Below, one piece after another: positions 38,073-48,400 of a stretch of DNA of 64,000 nt. A program made the translations under genes and the position numbers. The DNA comes from Geminocystis sp. NIES-3709 (lineage in GTDB: Bacteria; Cyanobacteriota; Cyanobacteriia; Cyanobacteriales; Cyanobacteriaceae). The notes beneath the pieces were generated by a model. The model searched no databases. It saw only the letters and a program-made list of their open reading frames with translations, and was not told the DNA's origin. Within the stretch, counting starts at the first letter, position 1; each line of letters opens with the position of its first letter. Location: positions 3,971,262 to 4,035,261 of the forward strand of contig NZ_AP014821.1 in NCBI RefSeq assembly GCF_001548115.1, in the 5' to 3' direction.

Positions 38073-38831
38073 ATGAATAAAACTAAATTAATCAAACTAT
38101 TACTACAGCTACGGAAACAGAATAATTTGGGTATTTCCTTAACTGAATTATTAGTCGCTTTAGTGATTAGTGGCATTGTTTTGACGGCGGCTGCTAGTGG
38201 TTTCATTAATCTTTTAAGAGCGAATCAAGATGTGGAATCAAAAAGCGTCAGAAGTAATGGTTTGGCACGGGCTTTAGCTTTTATGCAGGAAGATGTAAAA
38301 CAGGCTAAATCTGTTCAAGCTGTATTACAGACAGATGATACAAAATGTGACTCTGGGGCAGTAGGTTCAACTTCTGCGGTAAACTCTCAAAGATGTCTGA
38401 AAATAATCTTAGCTGATGGTAGTGCTATTTATTATGGTTTTAAAGACATTAGTGGCACAACTAATCAACCATTTTTAAAGCCCGGCATTTTGAAAAGACA
38501 GCGATATAATGCTAGTGGTTCAGCTGTAGACTTTAATAATGTTGTATTAGCAACTCAAAGTAATGCTTGGAATGATCTGGATACAACCATAGCTGATGGG
38601 TTAATTAATACCAATTCCAATACTGTTTGTACTTGGCAGGGTGTCGGATTGGCGACTTCAGCAACGGTTACTGTTTATGGTGGAATGAGTTCTGGGAATG
38701 GTGGCTTTCGTTTTTGTTTAAATAATAATACTTCTTCTAATCGTCTCGTGAGAATATTTTTGTATGGTTATACGGGTTCAAATACTCTGCCCATTTCTAC
38801 GGAAATTGTTACTTTTGGTCGATCGCAATAG
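38073..38831 (+). CDS. Type IV pilin-like / pseudopilin protein
   Basis: A 252-residue protein with a prepilin signal: 20-residue basic leader ending Gly20, then ISLTELLVALVISGIVLTAA with the conserved Glu at +5. PilD would cut after Gly20 and methylate Ile21. The rest is a globular domain with four or five cysteines. Size and the ISLTELL start resemble minor pilins of the PilW type. ATG at 38073 is preceded by AGGA and gives a normal leader; an in-frame ATG at 38037 would add 12 residues. No other pilus gene is adjacent. Confidence 0.75.
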   Translation: MNKTKLIKLLLQLRKQNNLGISLTELLVALVISGIVLTAAASGFINLLRANQDVESKSVRSNGLARALAFMQEDVKQAKSVQAVLQTDDTKCDSGAVGSTSAVNSQRCLKIILADGSAIYYGFKDISGTTNQPFLKPGILKRQRYNASGSAVDFNNVVLATQSNAWNDLDTTIADGLINTNSNTVCTWQGVGLATSATVTVYGGMSSGNGGFRFCLNNNTSSNRLVRIFLYGYTGSNTLPISTEIVTFGRSQ

Positions 38832-39029
38832 ACTTGTTTAACAATTATGATTATAAGAGAAGCTTCGGGAACACTTTTTTCTAAAGAGTAGCATCATTTC
38901 TCATTCTGTGAGCAAAAAGAACTATAAACTATATAAATTTAATGATTTCGATACTTAAATTGATTCTAGCTATATATAATCTACTTGCTAATAGATAAAA
39001 ACACTTTTGTAGGAGTCCTATTTGCTTTA

Positions 39030-39851
39030 ATGAGCAACACATATAAAATAATTGGAATTATCGTCAAAAAGCAACCTTTTGGAGAGAATGATCTCTTAAT
39101 TACTTTTCTTTCCTCTGATAATGGATTAGTTAAAGTCATTGCCCCAAAAGCAAGAAATCATAAATCAACCTTGAGAGGAAAAACAGAATTATTGATAGTT
39201 AATCATTTTTCTATCCTTAAAGGCAAAAATCTCGATCGAATTATAGAAATTGACACTATAAAATCTTATCCTAAATTAACCCAATCGATCGAGAAATTAA
39301 TGGTTACTCAATATCTTGCCGAGTTGATTTTAAATTTAGGGATGATCGAACAATCACAATCGGAATTATATACTCTTTTCAATGAACATCTACACCGTAT
39401 AGAAAAGCTATCTATCAATGAAAGTCTATTTCCTTATCTATCTCAAGCAGTATTTCACTTTTTAGCCGTCACAGGAATTGCTCCTAATGCCTATTACTGT
39501 GTAAAAACCCAACAGCCCATTAATCCCAATTTCGATCAAAAAGATTGGAAAGTCGGTTTTAGCTTTGAAGGAGGAGGTATTATTAATCATCATAGTAATA
39601 TATCATCTACTTCGATCGATCTCAATCTCAACGCTCTCGAATTGGCATTATTACAAAGTCTTTCCGATAAAACCATATTTGCGATTCCTGAAAATATCCC
39701 TTCTTTTTATTCTCATTCTCACATTGAAAAAGCATGGATTAGAGTCGAGAAAATCTTGAAAGACTATCTTGAGTTTTACTTAGGTCATGCGCTAAAATCA
39801 GCACAGATTATGACCGAGATTCTGGGAAAAACTCTTGTCCCATTGTCATAA
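39030..39851 (+). CDS. recO: DNA repair protein RecO
   Basis: Loads RecA onto single-stranded DNA during recombinational repair, with RecR and RecF. 273 residues from ATG at 39030. N-terminal OB fold: IIGIIVKKQPFGENDLLITF, GLVKVIAPKARNHKS. The helical domain contains YLAELILNL and LFNEHLHRIE. Many RecO proteins carry a four-cysteine zinc site; here only YYCVKTQQ retains one cysteine, so zinc binding is unlikely. AGGAG lies 14 bases before 39030. A TTG at 38985 would add 15 non-conserved residues and was rejected as start. Confidence 0.88.
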   Translation: MSNTYKIIGIIVKKQPFGENDLLITFLSSDNGLVKVIAPKARNHKSTLRGKTELLIVNHFSILKGKNLDRIIEIDTIKSYPKLTQSIEKLMVTQYLAELILNLGMIEQSQSELYTLFNEHLHRIEKLSINESLFPYLSQAVFHFLAVTGIAPNAYYCVKTQQPINPNFDQKDWKVGFSFEGGGIINHHSNISSTSIDLNLNALELALLQSLSDKTIFAIPENIPSFYSHSHIEKAWIRVEKILKDYLEFYLGHALKSAQIMTEILGKTLVPLS

Positions 39852-39903
39852 ACATTTGATAAAATTTCTTTTTTCAGTCGCTTTAGCAGACTTGTGCTAT
39901 TAG

Positions 39904-39923
39904 CATCGAAATTTATTTCGATG
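39904..39923. other. Perfect 8-bp hairpin between recO and the MFS gene
   Basis: CATCGAAA-TTTA-TTTCGATG, about 53 bases after recO. No T tract follows, so it is not a typical intrinsic terminator. It could be an operator or an RNA structure. Position is the only hint. Confidence 0.45.
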
Positions 39924-40100
39924 TGAGTCAATGAGACTTTAGAATGATTTATATAGCATATTTTCTTGAAAATATCCTCAGAGTTTAATGATTTTTTCTC
40001 CTAAAAATAGAAGATTAATATCATAACTTATTTTATACTAATTAAAAAGATTAAATATAAGTTAATTAGAATTAATAATAGCTTTAAAATTACTAAAAAA

Positions 40101-41468
40101 ATGCCAGTATCAGACACAGAAAAAGAAGAACAATCTAAGCTAAAATCACCCTCTTTAAATAGCATAAAAATAGAGATAAAATCAGAGAAAACTCAGCTTG
40201 GCACAGGATTTATGAGTGTATTGAAAAATTTAAGTTTTCTTATACTTTGGTTGGGACAAGTTTTTTCTCAATTAGCTGATAAAATTTATCTGGTTTTAAT
40301 CATCGCTATTATTAGTAGTCATTTTAAAACGGAAGGAGAAAGTATTAGTCGTTGGGTATCTTTAGTTATGATATCTTTTACAATTCCAGCAGTACTATTT
40401 GGCTCTTTGGCAGGAGTCTATGTCGATCGATGGTCAAAAAAAGTAGTTTTAGTTACCTCTAATTTATTGAGAGGAATTTTAGTTTTTACTATCCCTTTTT
40501 GCTTATTAAGTAATAATAATAAACAAGAATTTTTACATTTACCTTGGGGATTTTGGCTAATTTTATTGATAACTTTTTTAGTTTCTACCGCTACCCAATT
40601 TTTCTCTCCAGCAGAACAAGCTACGATACCTTTAATCGTCAAGAAAAAAGATTTATTAGCCGCTAATTCTGTTTATACTACTACTATGATGGCAATGTTA
40701 ATTATTGGTTTTGCTATTGGTGATCCCATCTTAGAATTAGTAGGTAATTGGGGGGAGAAATTTAATTTTAATTATGGACAAGAATTATTAGTCGGAATGT
40801 CTTATGGTATTGCCGGATTAATTTTAATCATTTTAAATACAAAAGAAAAAGAAAAGGATAAACAAACGGAAGAAAAACATCCTTTAGAGGATATAAAAGA
40901 AGGATTACGCTATTTACAAAAAAATCATCGAGTCCGTAATGCTCTTTATCAGTTAGTAATTTTGTTCTCAATTTTTGCCGCTTTAGCTGTATTAGCAGTA
41001 CGTTTAGCAGAGACGATTCCTGGCATGGAAGCATCTCAATTCGGTTATCTTTTAGCCTCAACTGGAGTTGGTATGGCGATCGGAGCAACAATTATAACAC
41101 ATCAAGATACCAAAATTTCTCATACTAAACTAAGTTTTTGGGGATCTATGGGTATGTCTGGTGCTTTAATGGGGTTATCTATATCTACTAATAGCCTCTT
41201 TTTTGCTTTAATAATGACGGTGATTTTAGGGATTTTTGCCGCTTTTGTCGGGATTCCTATGCAAACCACTATCCAAGGAGAAACCCCTCCTGATATGCGA
41301 GGAAAAGTGTTTGGATTGCAGAATAACGCCGTTAATATTGCTTTGTCTTTACCTTTAGCCTTAGCTGGGATAGCCGAAACTTATTTCGGATTGCGTATAG
41401 TATTTTTTATGTTAGCTTTATTAGCTATAGGTGGAGGCACATTAACTTCTTTCATTACTGGAAAATAA
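40101..41468 (+). CDS. MFS transporter
   Basis: 455 residues with about 12 hydrophobic segments after a charged 40-residue N-terminal extension. The first helix pair has LGQVFSQLADKIYLVLIIAI. The loop 2-3 motif is GVYVDRWSKK, a version of the MFS motif A (GxxxDRxGRR). It resembles the efflux branch (MefA/EntS-like). Substrate cannot be told from sequence. ATG at 40101 has no clear ribosome site; an internal ATG at MSVLKNLSFL, just before helix 1, is an alternative start. It is followed after 64 bp by the DUF4168 gene. Confidence 0.85.
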   Translation: MPVSDTEKEEQSKLKSPSLNSIKIEIKSEKTQLGTGFMSVLKNLSFLILWLGQVFSQLADKIYLVLIIAIISSHFKTEGESISRWVSLVMISFTIPAVLFGSLAGVYVDRWSKKVVLVTSNLLRGILVFTIPFCLLSNNNKQEFLHLPWGFWLILLITFLVSTATQFFSPAEQATIPLIVKKKDLLAANSVYTTTMMAMLIIGFAIGDPILELVGNWGEKFNFNYGQELLVGMSYGIAGLILIILNTKEKEKDKQTEEKHPLEDIKEGLRYLQKNHRVRNALYQLVILFSIFAALAVLAVRLAETIPGMEASQFGYLLASTGVGMAIGATIITHQDTKISHTKLSFWGSMGMSGALMGLSISTNSLFFALIMTVILGIFAAFVGIPMQTTIQGETPPDMRGKVFGLQNNAVNIALSLPLALAGIAETYFGLRIVFFMLALLAIGGGTLTSFITGK

Positions 41469-41532
41469 GGAACTAATTAGGTTCAAAATTCTTCATACTA
41501 GATGTAGATATATTTTTATTTTAATTGAGATT

Positions 41533-41997
41533 ATGTTAGTAAATCATTATAACTTCTTAAAAATTGCTTATCAGGGATTAATTGTATTTGGATTCAGCAC
41601 CACTGCGATCGTGTCTGGTATAATTCCAGAAATAAATATTCACACTCAAACAGTTACATTTAGTAACCATGCGATGGCAGAAAATATAAGTGATGCTGAT
41701 TTAAAAAAATATGCTCAAGCCGCTATGGAAATTGAAAGGATAAGAAAAACTACTTTTGAAAATATTGAAAGTATAGTAGGAAAATCAAAACCCAGTCAAC
41801 TGAATTGTTATCAAGAAGATAGTTTAAATCAATTACCAAATAATGCTAGGACTATGGCACTTAGCTATTGTCAACAATCGGAAGAAATCGTCAAAAAATA
41901 TGGTTTAACAATTAATCAATTTAACCAAATAACTCAACAAATAAAACAAAATCCAACTGTCAAACAAAAATTACAAGCTATTATCGGGCAAATGTGA
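41533..41997 (+). CDS. DUF4168 domain, exported protein
   Basis: 154 residues. An N-terminal hydrophobic stretch (GLIVFGFSTTAIVSGII) leads to a probable signal peptidase site after AMA (about 49), giving mature ENISDADLKKYAQAAMEIE. The rest is helical: IERIRKTTFENIESIVG and LTINQFNQITQQIKQNP match DUF4168, a small exported cyanobacterial domain of unknown function. Two cysteines in the mature part may pair. Confidence 0.75.
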   Translation: MLVNHYNFLKIAYQGLIVFGFSTTAIVSGIIPEINIHTQTVTFSNHAMAENISDADLKKYAQAAMEIERIRKTTFENIESIVGKSKPSQLNCYQEDSLNQLPNNARTMALSYCQQSEEIVKKYGLTINQFNQITQQIKQNPTVKQKLQAIIGQM

Positions 41998-42475
41998 TAA
42001 TGAATAATTAATCGTGAATAGTTAAATATAAGCAAACTAATTAGATAATGTATTTTAGTTATACTTAATTATGCAATGTTTTGTGTTGCATTAAGACCCA
42101 TTTTTATTAAATATTCAGGAAAATAATATTAATATTCTCCTCCTTTTCCCAGTTTTATCTTCCTCAGTAAATATCAATGGGTTTGCTAGTTTACAAAAGA
42201 CATCTCCCACAATTTTAAAAAATTAAGGCTTCAGCCCTTATGAAAAAAAAAGATGAGATGAGGTATATTTTCCGTAGATGTCTAAACTATTCTTGCCTGT
42301 CATAATTAAATTCAAATTATTTCTTTTTAGAGTATATTTTTCTTATAACCTGAAACTATTCGCTATTCACTCTGATCTATGAACTATGGTAAGATGATAA
42401 GATTGATTGTTGTTAATTGTTAACGATTGCTTAATAATTATAAAAATACTTAATAATCTGGTTAATTCTATATAC
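41998..42475. other. Intergenic region upstream of ols
   Basis: 478 bases. Contains a small hairpin (AAGGCTTCAGCCCTT at about 42226-42240) followed by an A-rich run, and microrepeat words such as TGAATAATTAATCGTGAATAG. No gene was recognised. The ols promoter should be here; none stands out. Confidence 0.5.
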
Positions 42476-45400
42476 ATGGGATACGTTAAACATTCTAATT
42501 TCGTTAATCTACTTCAAGAACGTGCGGTTTCGCAACCCGATAAAGTTATATTTACCTTCTTAGGCGACGGTGAAGCAGAGACGGAAAGTTTAACCTATCA
42601 GCAATTAGATAACCAAGCCAAAGCGATAGCTAAAAACTTATCCAATGTTGCCCATAGTTTATTCGGTGACAAAGGAGAAGGACAAAGAGCTTTATTATTA
42701 TATCAACCCGGATTAGAATTCATAACTGCCTTTTTGGGATGTTTATATGCAGGAATCATTGCTACCCCTGCTTATCCTCCTCGTCAGAATCGATCGTTTG
42801 CACGATTGGACACTATTATTAAGGATGCTGGAGCCGTATTTGCTCTAACGACAGAATCTTTAAAGCAAAAAATTGAACAGAAATTAACCAAACATAGCAA
42901 CATCATTTGTATCCCTACAGATAATATTCCTCTTGATTTAGCAAAAAATTGGCAACAATCCCCTTATATTCAAAAAGATAATCTTGCTTTTTTACAATAT
43001 ACCAGTGGTTCAACGGGAACACCGAAAGGAGTTATGGTAAGTCATGGTAACTTAATCCATAATTCATATTTGATTAGTAGTTGTTTTGAAAATGATAGTG
43101 ATAGTATAGGTTGTTCATGGCTTCCTCCTTATCATGACATGGGTTTAATAGGGGGGATTTTACAGCCTATTTATGCCGCAATTAGCACTATTATAATGCC
43201 TCCTGTGAGCTTTTTACAGCGACCAATTCGTTGGCTTAAAGCTATTTCTAAGTATAAGATAACGACTACGGGAGGCCCTAATTTTGCTTACGAAATGTGT
43301 GTTAATTCTATCACGGAGAAACAAAAAGCGGATTTAGACTTAAGTAGTTGGAAATTAGCTTTTAGTGGTGCAGAGCCCGTTAGGGCGGAGACTATTGCCC
43401 GATTTAGCGAATATTTCGCTGATTGTGGCTTTAAACGGGAGGCTTTTTATCCTTGTTATGGTATGGCGGAAACGACTTTAATTGTTTCTGGTGCCAATAA
43501 ACATCAACTTCCTATCGTCAAAACTTTGTCAGCAGAGGCTTTGACACAAAATCAGATTATTCCTGTCGAAGAAACAAATACGGATAGTCAGGTATTGGTT
43601 AGTAGTGGTAGAGTAGCTGATGAATTAGAAAGTTTAATTGTAAATCCTGATACTTTCACCGAATGTGCTGAGAATGAAGTCGGAGAAATTTGGGTAAAAG
43701 GTGCATCAGTAGCACAAGGTTATTGGCAAAAGGAAGAAGCCACTAAAAATATTTTTCATGCCTATACAAAAGATGGAAAAGGCTCTTTTTTACGCACGGG
43801 AGATTTAGGATTTATTAGTCAGGGAGAATTATTTGTCACTGGCAGACTCAAGGATTTAATTATTATTCGAGGGCGCAATCATTATCCTCAAGATATAGAG
43901 GAAAGTGTTGCTTTCTGTCATGAGGCACTTAATTCTGAGAGTGGTGCCGCTTTTGCCATAGAAACGACTCAAGATGAGCAATTGGTAGTAGTTTTTGAAA
44001 TAAAACGCACTTTTTTGATGAAAATTAGTCAAGACAAAGTTTTAAACCAAGAAATTTTTACTAATATTCGCAACTCGATCGCACTCAATCATGAATTGCA
44101 AGTTTATAGTATAGTATTGTTAAAAACTGGCAGTATCCCTAAAACTTCTAGTGGTAAAATTACTCGTTATGCTTGTCGGCAAGGGTTTTTAGACGGTACT
44201 TTACAAGTCGTTGCGGAGTGGAAAACAGGAGAAGAAGAAACACAACTTTCTAGAAATGGAGGAGGTAACCCAGAAAATAATAGAAGGGAAGGAAATCAGG
44301 TTAACAATCTATTATTTGATGATAATTCTCCAGTCTCAACTATCAACTACTCACTATTTACTATTCAAAGTTGGTTGAAAGAAAACATCGCCCAAAGAAT
44401 TGGGGTGAAACCTAAACAAATAGACATTTATCAACCTTTTATTAATTATGGGTTGGATTCGTTACAGGCGGTTAGACTTACAGGAGAATTAGAAGAGTGG
44501 TTAGATTGTCGTCTTTCTCCTACCCTTGCCTATGATTATCCAAATATTGCCCAATTGTCACAATATCTAGTAGAAGAAAAAACAAATATGACTCCTACAC
44601 TGGATAACTTTCACCATACCCTAGGAGAAAAAATTGCTATTGTTGGCATGGCTTGTCGTTTTCCTCAAGCGAATAATTGTGATGAATTTTGGCAATTGTT
44701 ACAGGAAGGAAAATCGGCTATTGGATTACGAGGTGGAACTGCCAGATCAAGCAATAGAGTTAATATAGACTATGTTGGAGGTTATATCGATAATTATGAT
44801 CAATTTGATCCACAATTTTTCGATATTTCTCTTAGAGAAGCTGTTAACATTGATCCACAACAAAGAATCTTATTACAAGTTACCCATGAAGCCTTAGAAA
44901 ATGCAAATATTTCCCTTGATATGCTTTCTGGTAGCAATACGGGGGTTTTTATTGGTATCAGTAGCAGTGATTATGCCCAACTTCAAGTAAAAAATGGTTG
45001 GGAGGTTAACGTTTATACCGGCACAGGTAACGCAGGATCGATCGCATCTAATCGCATATCCTATAGTTATAATCTATTAGGGCCATCTTTGAGTGTGGAT
45101 ACCGCTTGTTCTTCTTCATTGGTTGCGATAGACTTAGCAGTTAATAGCTTGAAAAATGGTGAATGTAGTCAAGCCATTGTCGGAGGGGTGAATCTTATCC
45201 TTTCTCCTGAGTTAACGGAAACCTTTGAAAAAGCCGGAATGATGGCGCAAGATGGTAAATGTAAAACCTTTAGCGCCGAAGCCGATGGTTATGTCAGAGG
45301 AGAAGGTTGTGGCGTTGTTATCCTTAAACCCCTTAATCAAGCTATAATCGATCGAGATAATATATTAGCCGTAATTCACGGTACTGCTGTCAACCAAGAT

Positions 45401-48400
45401 GGAAAAAGTAACGGATTAACCGCACCTTCAGGTAAAGCGCAACAAAGGGTAGTAAAAACAGCTTGGCAAAAAGCGAGGATTACGGGGGATAAAATTAATT
45501 ATATCGAAGCTCACGGCACGGGAACTGCATTAGGCGATCCGATAGAATTAAATTCTCTAGGTGAGTTATTATTATCTCGTCAGGATGAAGAATTATCTCC
45601 TGTTTGGATAGGCTCAACGAAAACAAATATCGGACATCTGGAAGCGGCGGCGGGAATAGCAGGATTAATCAAAACTGTATTAGCCTTGCATCATGAAGTT
45701 ATCCCTCCCTTAGTCAACTTTACTCAACTTAATCCCTATATCAATATCAATAATAGTCGTATCAAAATTCCGACAGAATCGATTACTTGGCAAAAATCTT
45801 CGCAACCTCGTTATGCTGGTATTAGCTCATTTGGTTTTGGTGGTACAAATGCTCACGTTATTATCGGGGATGCTGTGATTGACAATGATACTGAGGCAAT
45901 AGAAGATGTAAACACACGAAAACAAGAAAAAATTAATGAGGGTGAAACTTTATCATCTCTTCCTCTCTCCCTATTCCCTCCTCAACTATTAACTATCTCG
46001 GCACAAAGTGAGTCGGCGTTGTCGGATTTAGTGACTCGTTATCGTGACTTCTTAGAAACAGCAAAAGATGAAGATTTTGCTAATATCTGTTATACCTCCA
46101 ATATAGCTCGATCGAGCTTAAAATATAAATTGGCTGTTGTTGGCAAGAATAAAGAAGAAATTTTATCGAGGTTAAAGGTAAAAGAAAACAAGACACTAGA
46201 AAATAGTCAAATTGCCTTTTTATGCACAGGGCAAGGATCACAATATAGTAAGATGGGAGAGGAATTATATCAAGCTTCTTCCTACTTTAAAAACATAGTC
46301 GATTATTGTGAACAAGTTTTAAATAACTACTTAGAAAAACCCCTCACCGAAGTTTTATTTGAGGAAAAAAATGAATCATTATTAAATCAAACTATCTATA
46401 CTCAACCAGCTTTATTTGTTATTGAATATGCTTTAGCTAAATTATGGTTAAGGTATGGTATTCAACCATCTATTGTTATGGGGCATAGTGTGGGAGAATA
46501 TGTCGCAGCAACGTTGGCGGGGGTTTTCAGTTTAGACGATGGTTTAAAATTGATTGCTTATCGAGGAAAGTTAATGCAAAAATTACCCCTCGATGGTGGA
46601 ATGTTATGTTTATTTACATCTTTAGATAATGTAAAAAATTTAATCAATCAATATAATAATCAAGTAGAAATTTCCGCTATTAATGGCGATAACAATATTG
46701 TCATTTCTGGTTATAAGCATCTTTTAAAAGAAATCATAATATCAGCAGAAAAACAAAATATTAAATCGAGTAAGTTAGCCGTATCTCATGGTTTTCACTC
46801 TTTCTTGATGCAACCTATCTTAGCTGAATTTAAGGAAATCGCAGAAACTATTGATTATAATCTACCTCAACTACCAATTATTTCTAATGTCACTGGGAGG
46901 GTAAATAGTGAAGAAATAGCAACAGCTGATTATTGGGTTAATCACGTGATGAAACCTGTCAACTTTGCTGATAGTATCGCCTATTTAAAAAACAATGGTT
47001 ATCAAATTCTCTTAGAAATTGGAGCAAAGCCTACTCTTTTAGGCATGGCAAAATATTTATTAAAAGATGGAGAATATATATATTTACCTAGTATCAAAAA
47101 AGACTATCCGAATCAACAAACTTTATTAAATAGTTTAGCCACTTTATACGAGTTAGGTTTTAAAATTAATTGGGCTAATTTTCATCAAGATAAACCCTTA
47201 TTGAATAAGATACGGTTGCCTAATTATCCTTGGCAAAATAGTCGTTATTGGTTAGGAGATGATATTAAAAAAGATAATTCTTTATTAACACAAGCCTTAT
47301 ATCAAATTGAGTGGATTGAAGGGGAAACTTTTCCTCTTATTTCTTCTTTGCCGAAAAGTTATTTAATTTTTGTGGAAAGTTACTTAACGGAAAAATTAGC
47401 TCAAGATTTAAGCAAACAAGGACATAATGTTTATTTGGTATATCAAGGAAAAGAATATCGTCAACAAAATAACTGTTTTTGGTTAGGCAATAAGCAGGAA
47501 GACTATCAATTATTATGGCAAAGTCTGGATAACTTGATCAAATATACTGATTCTACTGTTAACGATAACATCTCGATCGAACCCCGAGCCTTTGGCATCG
47601 AAGTTATTATCTATGGTTGGGGTTTAAGTAACCAAGAGGAAAAAGAAACCATCAATTTGAGAGATAGTAACTATTTAGGGTGTCTTCCCGTTATCAATCT
47701 TTTGCAAAGTTTAGTGATGACTTCCTCTCAACCTCAATTATGGTTACTAACGAATCAAAGTCAATGGGTGACTCATCAAGAAAAAATTAATCCTCAAGGG
47801 GGAAGCCTTTGGGGGTTAGGAAAAGTTATCGCCTTAGAACATCCCGAATACTGGGGAGGTATCATTGATATTGAAATGGATAACCTTGCTTCCTCTTCGC
47901 CTATCCTGCAAAAAATTCTACTCACTAAAAACGAAATTGATGAGGAATCCCTCCTTACTAAAGGGGGATTAAGGAGGGGAGATGAAAAGATGTTAGCTAT
48001 TCGAGGTAAAAATATCTACTGCCCTCGTTTACGACAAAAACAAAAAGAGAGTCTAACTAATAATATCTCTTTCCAAAACATTTCCTGCACGCTGCGTGCC
48101 ATTGGCATCGAATCTTCGACTAGTTATCTAATTAGTGGTGGATTGGGTGCGTTAGGGATTCAGTGCGCAAATTGGTTAATTCGTCAAGGAGCAAAAAATT
48201 TAATACTTCTGTCTCGTCGTCAACCTTCGGCAACGACACGAAAACAATTAGAGGCATGGCAAAAGCAAGGAGTTAATCTTTATCTGCCTCAAGTCGATGT
48301 CACTAATTATGAAGAATTAAAGACAGTTTTTGAATATATCAAAATTAATCTACCTCCCCTTAAAGGTATCATTCACAGTGCCGGAGTTTTAGCTGATGGT

